Of a stretch of DNA of 32,684 bases, positions 26,107 to 32,684 are shown piece after piece. Both the position numbers and the translations under genes were made by a program. The stretch is from positions 1 through 32,684 of the forward strand of contig JAHEDC010000009.1 of the NCBI GenBank assembly GCA_024641425.1, in the 5' to 3' direction. Under the pieces are notes generated by a model that worked only from the letters and a program-made list of their open reading frames with translations, was not told where the DNA came from and made no database searches. The DNA is from Verrucomicrobiales bacterium. Its GTDB lineage: Bacteria > Verrucomicrobiota > Verrucomicrobiia > Verrucomicrobiales > DEV007. Within the stretch, counting starts at the first letter, position 1. Each line of letters starts with the position of its first letter.

Positions 26107-26553
26107 TTACTCGGCGACCTTTTTCCCCTCGGCGTCGAATTTTGTCGCCGTCCAATTTCCGAAGCTGGCGCCTTCTTCGATCCATTTCTTGATCGCCGCG
26201 ATGTCTTCTTTCGGCAGCGGCCCGTCCTTCGGCGGCATGACGTCGTCGTGCTCGGCATCCAGCTCGATCAGTTCAACGAGCTTGCTCTTCTCCGGCTTAC
26301 CAGCCACCACGGTGTCACCGGATTCTCCACCTTCCATGAAAAGTTTCGCGTCGTCCATGCGCAATTCTCCTTTCGGTTTTTTCGTGCGACCTTCCGGGGT
26401 CTTGTATTCGGCACGGTGGCAGCTCATGCACTTCTCCTCGAAAATCGGGAGAATCGTCTTTTCAAAGTCGACCTTGTCCTCGGCGCGAAGCGTCGCGGCG
26501 ACGAAGGGCTGGGCAATAATGGCGAGTAGAGTGAATCGGGTGCTTGATTTCAT
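26107..26553 (-). CDS. Exported single-heme c-type cytochrome (planctomycete type)
   Basis: 148 residues with a signal peptide (about 1-24, TRFTLLAIIAQPFVAATLRA). One heme-binding CxxCH is at residues 42-46 (CMSCH) within ILPIFEEKCMSCHRAEYKTP, and the later DVMPPKDGPLP supplies the probable axial Met. The layout matches the short planctomycete-type cytochrome domain found widely in PVC bacteria. It carries electrons in the periplasm. It begins 38 bp after the stop of the PQQ-like propeller gene on the same strand, and the two are probably co-transcribed. Confidence 0.9.
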   Translation of the reverse strand: MKSSTRFTLLAIIAQPFVAATLRAEDKVDFEKTILPIFEEKCMSCHRAEYKTPEGRTKKPKGELRMDDAKLFMEGGESGDTVVAGKPEKSKLVELIELDAEHDDVMPPKDGPLPKEDIAAIKKWIEEGASFGNWTATKFDAEGKKVAE

Positions 26554-26591
26554 GCGCTCATAATGCGCTCACACCCTCGCGAACGCAAAAA

Positions 26592-28154
26592 TTAATTCGA
26601 GGGCTCGACGGCGAGGAGAAAACAGGCCGCTTCCCGGTCATTCCTCACCAAAAGGTACGGCGCAGCCAGGGTCGGGATATTCCAGGTCTTTCCATCGAGC
26701 GCCTTCATCCGCGCCAGTTCCCTGAATTCCGAAGGATCCGCCGCCACGAGCACGACATCGCCGTCCTCCGCCTGCACGAGCAAGGTATCGCCGACGAGGA
26801 GGTTCTGCCCGAAGCCGAATCCCCGCTCGCGCCACTGGCGCTCTCCATCCTCCAGGCTGATGCAGGCGAGCTGGCCCTCGTCGAGGCCATAGGCGAAACC
26901 ATCGCGCACGCACACGCTGCTGAACTTCGTCTTCATCTTCAGACTGCTCCACACCTCTTCCACGCTCCACTTCCCGCCGTCGCTCCGGACGTCGAGCAGA
27001 TGTGCTCCCATACCATAGCTGGCGCTTACGAAAAGCTGGTTCGTTCCGATCACCACCGGTTGCGAGGACTTGGGCAATCGCGATTTCCAAGGGAAAGTCC
27101 ACGCGACCGCGCCGTCGGCAAGCCCGTGGGCGCTCACGTCCTCTCCGTTCACGCTGAGAAGCATGCGTTCTCCCCCAAAGTCCGCGACCATCGGCGAAGC
27201 ATAGGCCGCCCCCCCTTTGCCTCCCTGCCAGACTTCCCTCCCGTCCTCCGCGGAGTAGGCGACCAAAGACGGGCCGCTCCCCGCGCCTCCGCTGACAATC
27301 ACCAAGTCGCCTTCCACCAGCGGCGATCCCGCCATCCCGTAGGTTGGCAGGCCATTCCCGGTATCGGCCAAAACATCGCGCGACCAGATGACTTCGCCGT
27401 TCGCAAGGTCGAGACAATCGAGCACGCCCGTCGCTCCCATCGCAAAGACCCTCTCTGCGACAATGGTCGGGGTCGAACGGGGCCCGTCCCCCCCCGTGGT
27501 TTCGGCGAAACGTGCCGGCTTTTTACGCGCCCACCGCGGCGTCCCCGTCGCCAGGTCATAGCAGACAACCACTTCCTCGTCGTTCCTCTGCTCCAGAGTA
27601 ATCCCCCGGTTGCCCGCGACCGCGAAGCCGGCCCATCCGAGCCCGACCTCCCGCCGCCACAATTCCGTCGGCGGAGATTTCTCCCAATCCGTCACCAGTC
27701 GCACGCCGGGAATTACCCCCGTGCGAAACGGCCCGAGGAATTGCGGGGAATCCTCATGCGGCAAGGCGGGCTCCGTTCCTTCCACGGCATCGAGGTCGAG
27801 GGGGCGAAGCGGGCGTGACTCCTCCTTCGTCCAGCGCCCGACAAAGCGCGGCATCGCGGTGCCATCGCTAGAGCCGTCGTAACGGAAAAGCCCGAAAAAC
27901 ACGCCGCCCGCCACCACGGCGAGCACGAACACTTTCAGGAAAGCGATCCCCTTCCCCCGCCACGTCCGCCCGATGAGAAACACGTACCAGAATGCGAGCA
28001 ACCCGACCGCGAGGAGTCCGGCGCCCAGGCTGTAGGCCGAGCGCATGGCCACGCCGGTGTCATCCATCCACCAGATCCCGGCCACCGTCGCGCCGAGGAC
28101 GAGGAAGGGGAACCACCAGCGGGTCTTCGCGGAAATCGAGCGTTTTTCTTTCAC
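26592..28154 (-). CDS. Membrane-anchored PQQ-like beta-propeller protein
   Basis: About 520 residues. I chose GTG 28154 (KEKRSISAKTRWWFPFLVL). The frame is open to a TTG at 28211 that overlaps the transporter gene, so a longer form is possible. The first ~90 residues hold three transmembrane helices: WWFPFLVLGATVAGIWW, AGLLAVGLLAFWYVFLIG and FLKVFVLAVVAGGVFFGLF. The rest is a propeller of PQQ/BamB-like blades, seen in repeats of the type G-x-x-x-C/A-x-D-L/A-x-x-G-x-x-x-W (CYDLATGTPRWARK, CLDLANGEVIWSRD, AYSAEDGREVWQGG, CISLEDGERQWRER). It lies on the outer face of the inner membrane. The cytochrome gene downstream suggests an electron-transfer or sugar/alcohol oxidation context, but I see no specific PQQ-dehydrogenase catalytic motif. 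A scaffold role is as likely. Confidence 0.82.
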   Translation of the reverse strand: MKEKRSISAKTRWWFPFLVLGATVAGIWWMDDTGVAMRSAYSLGAGLLAVGLLAFWYVFLIGRTWRGKGIAFLKVFVLAVVAGGVFFGLFRYDGSSDGTAMPRFVGRWTKEESRPLRPLDLDAVEGTEPALPHEDSPQFLGPFRTGVIPGVRLVTDWEKSPPTELWRREVGLGWAGFAVAGNRGITLEQRNDEEVVVCYDLATGTPRWARKKPARFAETTGGDGPRSTPTIVAERVFAMGATGVLDCLDLANGEVIWSRDVLADTGNGLPTYGMAGSPLVEGDLVIVSGGAGSGPSLVAYSAEDGREVWQGGKGGAAYASPMVADFGGERMLLSVNGEDVSAHGLADGAVAWTFPWKSRLPKSSQPVVIGTNQLFVSASYGMGAHLLDVRSDGGKWSVEEVWSSLKMKTKFSSVCVRDGFAYGLDEGQLACISLEDGERQWRERGFGFGQNLLVGDTLLVQAEDGDVVLVAADPSEFRELARMKALDGKTWNIPTLAAPYLLVRNDREAACFLLAVEPSN

Positions 28155-28197
28155 GCGCCATCGTTCCACCGCATCGCCGCGCTGTCCACCCGGCGCT

Positions 28198-29100
28198 TCA
28201 CGGCTTTTCAAGCGTCACGAGCAAGCCACCGCCCAACGCCAGCGCCAAGCCGGCGAGTTGCGCCGCGTTCATCCCCTCGCCCAGCACGGCCCAGGCGAGA
28301 AAGACGGTCGCCATCGGCCCGACCGTCCCGATGACCGCAAATCGCGTCGCGCCCGCCCGACGGAGCCCGATGCCAAGCAGAAAGGACGGAATAAGCGTGC
28401 CGAAGACCGCCAGAATGAGCGCGTAACCATGAACCGCCGACGGCAGGCAGGCGAGCCCGGAAAGCGGATGCGTGGCGAGGAAATGCAGGATCACGAAGAC
28501 GCAGGAAATGCCGACAGCACACGCGGTGAAGCGCATCGCGCCGACCTCCCGGATCATCTTTCCGCTCGCGACCACGAAATAGGAGTACGTGACCGCGCTC
28601 CCGAAGACGAGCGCAACGCCCGCCAGTGTGTTCCCGTCGGAAGCCCGTGCTTCGCCTTCGCCCGCGTATCCGACGAGGATCCCCGCATAGGAAACCGCGA
28701 TCGCAAGCACCACGACGGGCTTCACTTTCACCTTCAGGAAAAGCGCGCTCCCGATCACGACCAGCGTCGGATACGTGTAAAGCACCATCCGCTCCATCCC
28801 GACACTGATGTGCCGCAGTCCGGCGAAATTCATCATCGCGGACAAATAGTAGCCAACGAAGCCGAGCAACGTCAACTGCGCCCACTGCCGGACGGTCAGC
28901 GCCGATTTCCCCCTTCCCGCAAGCCAGCCCGCGACGGCGAACCCCGGCAGCGCGTAGGCCATACGCAGCCCGAGCACCGTCACGGGGTCCGCGCCGAGTG
29001 CGAAGGCACACTTGATGAAGACGCCCTTCGACGAAAAGAGGATCGCACACGCAGCGACGATGGCGAAGGTCTGGAGGGAATACAGGCGGGATTTGCTCAT
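28198..29100 (-). CDS. DMT-superfamily transporter (EamA family)
   Basis: 300 residues with about ten hydrophobic helices in two five-helix EamA halves. The halves have the typical end-of-domain patterns: first VLGLRMAYALPGFAVAG and GMERMVLYTYPTLVVIGSALFL; second FGTLIPSFLLGIGLRRAGATRFAVIGTVGPMATVFLAWAVLGEGMNAAQLAGLALALGGGLLV. It probably exports a metabolite such as an amino acid or nucleotide-type compound across the inner membrane; the substrate is unknown. The start ATG 29100 has no ribosome-binding-like sequence. It lies only 37 nt after an intrinsic terminator on the same strand, so expression may depend on read-through. The PQQ-like gene follows with a 43-bp gap. Confidence 0.9.
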   Translation of the reverse strand: MSKSRLYSLQTFAIVAACAILFSSKGVFIKCAFALGADPVTVLGLRMAYALPGFAVAGWLAGRGKSALTVRQWAQLTLLGFVGYYLSAMMNFAGLRHISVGMERMVLYTYPTLVVIGSALFLKVKVKPVVVLAIAVSYAGILVGYAGEGEARASDGNTLAGVALVFGSAVTYSYFVVASGKMIREVGAMRFTACAVGISCVFVILHFLATHPLSGLACLPSAVHGYALILAVFGTLIPSFLLGIGLRRAGATRFAVIGTVGPMATVFLAWAVLGEGMNAAQLAGLALALGGGLLVTLEKP

Positions 29101-29137
29101 AAAATGACGTGGAGACTGAGCGGGATCTCCGGAGACG

Positions 29138-29166
29138 AAAAAACCCGCTCGGTGAGGAAGCGGGTT
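29138..29166 (-). terminator. Intrinsic terminator 37 nt upstream of the DMT transporter start
   Basis: On the minus strand AACCCGCT pairs perfectly with AGCGGGTT (plus-strand arms at 29142-29149 and 29159-29166) around a 9-nt loop, and the stem runs into a T-run (plus-strand A at 29138-29143). It can end the transcript of the upstream gene, or act as an attenuator for the transporter. Confidence 0.87.
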
Positions 29167-29199
29167 CGGCAGGGTCGGGATGATGGAAAAACCTCGAAG

Positions 29200-29316
29200 C
29201 TAATTGAGGATGGATGACGCCGGCTGAACTCCACTCCGGGCCGCGACCAAGCGGCCCTTGGAAATAATCCAAAGGAGCCCGTTGCGGAGGACGAGGGTGT
29301 TTCCGGCTTGCGTCAT
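29200..29316 (-). CDS. Possible 38-residue small ORF inside the leader
   Basis: ATG 29316 to TAG 29202 encodes a 38-residue peptide starting MTQAGNTLVLRNGLLWIISK and ending VQPASSILN. It has a hydrophobic patch (LVLRNGLLWIIS) and several basic residues. The start codon sits in the loop of the first stem, and no Shine-Dalgarno sequence precedes it. It has no cluster of one amino acid, as a classic attenuation leader peptide would. It could be a small membrane peptide, a leader peptide, or a chance frame within a structured RNA. Confidence 0.3.
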   Translation of the reverse strand: MTQAGNTLVLRNGLLWIISKGRLVAARSGVQPASSILN

Positions 29317-29365
29317 ACGCGGCTAAGAAACACCCGTAGGACGGGATTGCAAGCGGGGAACCGTT

Positions 29366-29860
29366 TCAGGGCGGAGTCCCGGATTCCCCTTGTTCGGGCA
29401 GATCGAGCTTCGAGATGCCCACTTCGAGATAGAAATCGTCACCAACCTTCACAAAATAAATCCCCTCTCCCGCCGTTTTTTCGGCAGCGTCCGTTCCTTT
29501 GAAAAGGTGTTTCGCTTCCCTGTAGAAATAGATCTGATCCGCATCATCGCGCGCTATTTTCAGCATCTCATCGTCGGCCCGGTTCGAAGCCTTGCGCCGC
29601 CGCCGATAGATGTCCTTCCCGTTAAGCTTGAATACTGGCTCCAACGGATTGTATTCGGCTCGGTCCAGATCGTAGAGTTCGTCATCGCCCAGACCGGTCG
29701 GCAGTCCGAACTCCTCGAGGGAATCGCGCTGGAGCCGATCATCGATGGTAATCACCGCCACAAGGGAAACGAGGAGCGCGAAGCCAAGCAGGATCTTGCC
29801 GGCGGTGCCACGGGTGGTATTGCTGCGGTCGGACATGGGAACTTCGCCACCATGCCCCAT
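29366..29860 (-). CDS. Single-pass membrane protein of unknown function
   Basis: About 164 residues from ATG 29860, which has AAGGGGG five bases upstream; a second in-frame ATG at 29836 is also possible. One transmembrane helix lies at about 22-40 (GKILLGFALLVSLVAVITI). A ~120-residue soluble part follows with DDELYDLDRAEYNPLEPVF, a basic RRRRKASNR patch and a beta-hairpin-like end (EGIYFVKVGDDFYLEVGISKLDLP). I do not recognise the family. It is divergent from dprA across 113 bp. The structured leader begins 28 nt after its stop on the same strand. Confidence 0.7.
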   Translation of the reverse strand: MGHGGEVPMSDRSNTTRGTAGKILLGFALLVSLVAVITIDDRLQRDSLEEFGLPTGLGDDELYDLDRAEYNPLEPVFKLNGKDIYRRRRKASNRADDEMLKIARDDADQIYFYREAKHLFKGTDAAEKTAGEGIYFVKVGDDFYLEVGISKLDLPEQGESGTPP

Positions 29861-29973
29861 TCCGACCCCCTTGCAAATTCCGGGCTCCCTTGTCGGGTCC
29901 TCTCGGGAAGATTTCGGGCTGGAAGGTGGGATTTCCTTTGGCACCCGGCATCCTTGGTTTATCCCTTCCCACT

Positions 29974-31083
29974 ATGACCGACCGCGAAGCCTGCCTCGCC
30001 CTCAACCTCCTCCCGAAGATCGGGCCGGTGCGCGTGCGGAAACTCATCGACACCCTGGGCACGACCCCACTCGGCATCCTCTCCGCCACCCGCTCGGAGC
30101 TGCGTTCCGTCTCCGGCATTGGCCCCGATACCGCTGAAGCCGTCGCCAACTGGCGCTCCACCATCGACCTCGAGCGGGAGCTGCGTCGCATCGACGAACT
30201 CGGCCTCCATGTCCTCACCTGGAGCGATCCCACCTACCCGGCCGACCTCCGCGAGACCTACGATCCGCCCCTCGTGCTCTATATAATGGGCGAAGTGCTC
30301 GAGCGGGACAGGCACGCCGTTGCCATCGTCGGCTCCCGCCGCACCACCACCTACGGGCTCTCGACCGCGAAGAAGTTCGGCTTCCAACTCTCCCACGCCG
30401 GCATGACCGTCATCAGCGGCCTCGCGCGCGGGATCGACACCGCCGCCCACGAAGGCGCGCTTGCCGGGGGCGGACGCACCATCGCCGTCATCGGTTCCGG
30501 TCTCGGACAGCTCTATCCGCCCGAAAACCGTCCGCTCGCGGAAAAAATCGCCTCGGAGGGCCGGGGGGCCATCGTGTCGGAATTCCCCGTCGACTACCCG
30601 CCCGACAAGCAGTCGTTCCCCCTCCGCAATCGCATTGTGGCCGGCTGGTGCCAGGGACTCTGCGTCATCGAGGCCCCCGCCCGCTCGGGCGCGCTCATTA
30701 CCGCCGGCCAGGCCACCGAACTCGGACGCACCATTTTCGCCGTCCCCGGACAGATCGACCGCCCGGGCTCCGCGGGCTCGAATCGCCTGATCCAGGAGGG
30801 CGCGCGACTCGTCATGGACGGCGGCGAGATCCTCGACGAACTCGGCGGACTCTTCCCTTCCAGCACCGTTTCCGGCGCGGAGAAACCGACCCGCGTCCCC
30901 CTCGATCTCACCGTCGAGGAACGGGCCATTTTCGACGCCCTCGGCGAAGAGGAAGCCCTCGTCGATCAGCTTGTTTCGCGCTCCGGGTTGTCGCCCTCCG
31001 CCGTCTCCACGACCCTCCTCCGCCTCCAGATGAAGCGCCTCGTCCAGGCCCTTCCGGGGAACTATTTCGTCAAACGAATTTGA
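29974..31083 (+). CDS. dprA: DNA-processing protein DprA
   Basis: 369 residues from ATG 29974 ([20 protein letters not shown]). A helix-hairpin-helix-like N-terminus (about 1-70) precedes the Rossmann-type DprA domain, with [23 protein letters not shown] (near 120), [54 protein letters not shown] and [18 protein letters not shown]-terminal winged-helix domain follows (from about 310, [18 protein letters not shown]). DprA loads RecA onto single-stranded DNA taken up in natural transformation. No other competence gene is in the window. The topoisomerase gene follows after 61 bp. Confidence 0.96.
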   Translation: MTDREACLALNLLPKIGPVRVRKLIDTLGTTPLGILSATRSELRSVSGIGPDTAEAVANWRSTIDLERELRRIDELGLHVLTWSDPTYPADLRETYDPPLVLYIMGEVLERDRHAVAIVGSRRTTTYGLSTAKKFGFQLSHAGMTVISGLARGIDTAAHEGALAGGGRTIAVIGSGLGQLYPPENRPLAEKIASEGRGAIVSEFPVDYPPDKQSFPLRNRIVAGWCQGLCVIEAPARSGALITAGQATELGRTIFAVPGQIDRPGSAGSNRLIQEGARLVMDGGEILDELGGLFPSSTVSGAEKPTRVPLDLTVEERAIFDALGEEEALVDQLVSRSGLSPSAVSTTLLRLQMKRLVQALPGNYFVKRI

Positions 31084-31144
31084 GATTTCCCCGTCTTGCG
31101 CCTACTCCTTACCGCCTTTCATAGTAAAAACGAACACCAATCCC

Positions 31145-32684
31145 ATGCCGAAGACACTGATAATCGCGGAAAAACCCAGCGTGGCCACCGATCTCGCAAG
31201 AGTTCTGGCCAAGGTGCCGGGCGTGGGAAAATTCGAGAAACACAAGGATCATTTCGAGAGTGACACGACGATGATCACCTCGGCCGTCGGCCACCTCGTC
31301 GAGCTGAAAATGCCCAGCGGGCCGAACGGCAAGAAGCTCCCCTGGGGCTTCAAACACCTTCCTTGCATCCCGGACCAGTTCGAACTCCAGCCCATCGAGA
31401 AGAGCGAGCCCCGGCTCAAGGCCGTCGTCCGCCTCATGAAGAACAAAGACGTGGGCGAGATCATCAACGCCTGTGATGCCGGCCGCGAGGGAGAACTGAT
31501 CTTCCAGTACCTCCTCATGGTCTCCGGTGTGAAGAAGCCGGTCAAACGCCTCTGGATGCAGTCGATGACCAACCAGTCGATCCTCGACGCCTACAAGCGC
31601 CTCCGCACCGACCGCGAGATGCAGCCGCTCGCCGACGCCGCCCTTTGCCGCTCCGAGAGCGACTGGCTGGTCGGCCTGAACGGCACCCGCGCCCTCACCG
31701 CCTACAATTCCCGCAACGGCGGCTTCAACGTCACCACCGCCGGTCGTGTCCAGACGCCGACGCTCGTCATCCTCGCCGAGCGCGAACTGGAGATCCGGGC
31801 CTTCGTCTCCGAGGATTACTACGAGGTGCACGGCGATTTCGACGTCGCCGCCGGTTCGTATGCCGGTCGCTGGTTCGACGAAAGTTTCAAGAAGGACGCC
31901 GACAACGTCCAGCTCCGTCCCGAGCGGATCTGGAAAGGCGAGGACGCCGAGGCCATCCGCGCCCGCTGCGAGGGGAAGAAGGGCATCGTCGAGGAAACGA
32001 AGAAGCCCTCGAAGCAGGCCACGCCCCAGCTCTACGATCTGACCACCCTCCAGCGCGAGGCCGGCAACCGTTTCGGCTACAGCGCCCGCCGAACCCTCCA
32101 GCTCGCCCAGTCCCTCTACGAACGCTACAAGGTTCTCACCTATCCGCGGACGGACTCCCGCTACCTGCCCGAGGACTACCTCGCCACGGTCAAGGATACC
32201 CTCGGCCAGCTCAAGAACGGCAAGCCCTCCGGCGGATACGCCGCCGATTTGCCCGGTTTCGCGGGCCACGTCCTCTCGAACAACATGGTCGTCCCGAGCA
32301 AGCGCATCTTCGACAACAAGAAGGTCAGCGACCACTTCGCCATCATCCCGACCGGTGAGATCCCGACCGGCAGCCTCGACGGCGACGCCGCCAAGCTCTT
32401 CGACCTCGTCTGCCGCCGCTTCCTCGCCGTTTTCTACCCCGCCGCCGAGTTCGAACTCACCAGCCGCATCACTCGCATCGGAGCCGACGCCTTCAAGACC
32501 GACGGCCGCGTCCTCATCGTTCCCGGCTGGCTCGAAGTCTACGGTCGCAAGCCCGGCGTCGCCGCCTCCAAGGACGAGCTCGTCGCCGTCAAGAACGGCG
32601 AGGAAGCCCAGAATACCCGCATCGAAGTCCGCCAGGACGCCACGAAACCCCCGGCGCGCTACACCGAGGCCACCCTGCTCTCCG
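31145..32684 (+). CDS. topB: Type IA DNA topoisomerase, TopB-like (3' end outside the window)
   Basis: At least 513 residues are visible with no stop before the window ends. The Toprim domain begins [20 protein letters not shown], and the acidic metal site reads [12 protein letters not shown] (residues 109-120), the DAGREGE form usual in topoisomerase III. The catalytic Tyr333 is in [12 protein letters not shown]. The segments [21 protein letters not shown] and [10 protein letters not shown] also match topoisomerase III. It relaxes or decatenates DNA through a 5'-phosphotyrosine link. It lies directly after dprA, the place where topA is found in many bacteria. A weak promoter pair TTGCGC/CATAGT (31096, 31120) lies between them. 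topA versus topB naming is a judgement on motifs. Confidence 0.9.
   Translation, partial: MPKTLIIAEKPSVATDLARVLAKVPGVGKFEKHKDHFESDTTMITSAVGHLVELKMPSGPNGKKLPWGFKHLPCIPDQFELQPIEKSEPRLKAVVRLMKNKDVGEIINACDAGREGELIFQYLLMVSGVKKPVKRLWMQSMTNQSILDAYKRLRTDREMQPLADAALCRSESDWLVGLNGTRALTAYNSRNGGFNVTTAGRVQTPTLVILAERELEIRAFVSEDYYEVHGDFDVAAGSYAGRWFDESFKKDADNVQLRPERIWKGEDAEAIRARCEGKKGIVEETKKPSKQATPQLYDLTTLQREAGNRFGYSARRTLQLAQSLYERYKVLTYPRTDSRYLPEDYLATVKDTLGQLKNGKPSGGYAADLPGFAGHVLSNNMVVPSKRIFDNKKVSDHFAIIPTGEIPTGSLDGDAAKLFDLVCRRFLAVFYPAAEFELTSRITRIGADAFKTDGRVLIVPGWLEVYGRKPGVAASKDELVAVKNGEEAQNTRIEVRQDATKPPARYTEATLLS

Larger units (their letters stand above)
29138..29337 (-). ncRNA. Candidate structured leader RNA / attenuator upstream of the DMT transporter
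   Basis: The minus strand between the small membrane protein gene and the transporter holds three stems in a row. The first is GGGTGTTTC/GAAACACCC (plus 29327-29335 with 29295-29303), with an inner GCGT-ATG-ACGC stem. The second is GGGCCGC/GCGGCCC (29251-29257 with 29238-29244). The third is the terminator at 29142-29166. An alternative small stem CCCGT-CCT-ACGGG competes for the first arm. CGGGT of the first arm (29332-29336) could also pair with ACCCG of the terminator arm (29161-29165), a possible antiterminator. It matches no riboswitch class I can recall. It could equally be a small RNA or an ordinary 3' end. Confidence 0.4.

Overview
The window reads as a chromosomal segment of a Gram-negative, GC-rich member of the Verrucomicrobiota (PVC superphylum). 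This rests on gene content rather than a marker gene. It holds large secreted proteins with a DxDGD calcium-binding stretch and a C-terminal 'YxIxYSxDLxxWF' module, an ECF sigma factor with a membrane anti-sigma factor lacking the zinc motif, a DUF1080 protein beside a sulfatase, and a planctomycete-type cytochrome c beside a PQQ-like propeller. LptE, a BamD-like TPR protein and ExbD show an outer membrane. Most start codons lack a strong Shine-Dalgarno sequence. I see no rRNA, complete tRNA, CRISPR array, transposase or prophage.

Layout: 1-2316 holds the 3' end of a secreted protein (+), converging with an ECF sigma/anti-sigma pair (-). 2519-4878 has mnmH (-) divergent from an orphan ketoacyl synthase (+). 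4944-7633 is a two-gene M16 peptidase operon, preceded by a perfect hairpin that touches the start codon. 7809-9995 has fumC and a voltage-gated K+ channel. 10113-12222 has a lipoprotein amidase and argG (-). 12290-14115 has crcB and a sulfatase (+), converging with a DUF1080 protein (-). 14863-15468 has no intact gene but contains a decayed copy of the 3' end of the metallo-beta-lactamase (MBL) nuclease gene found at 17805-19205. 15469-17463 is a second secreted protein, separated from the MBL nuclease by 341 bp rich in inverted repeats.

19507-23971 is an envelope-oriented run (BamD-like, lptE, rsmI, TIM-barrel protein, gtrA), converging with a UDP-glucose pyrophosphorylase (-). 25538-28154 has an orphan exbD (+), a strong bidirectional terminator, then cytochrome c and a membrane-anchored PQQ-like propeller (-). 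28198-29860 has a DMT-family transporter and a small membrane-anchored protein (-). Between these two lies a short structured leader ending in an intrinsic terminator 37 nt before the transporter start. 29974-32684 has dprA followed by a topoisomerase III-type gene that runs off the window.

The best candidates for something undescribed are: the leader/attenuator with an embedded 38-codon frame upstream of the DMT transporter; the MBL 3'-end remnant; the hairpin abutting the M16 start codon; and the repeated basic-aromatic/acidic motifs in the tail of the BamD-like protein.
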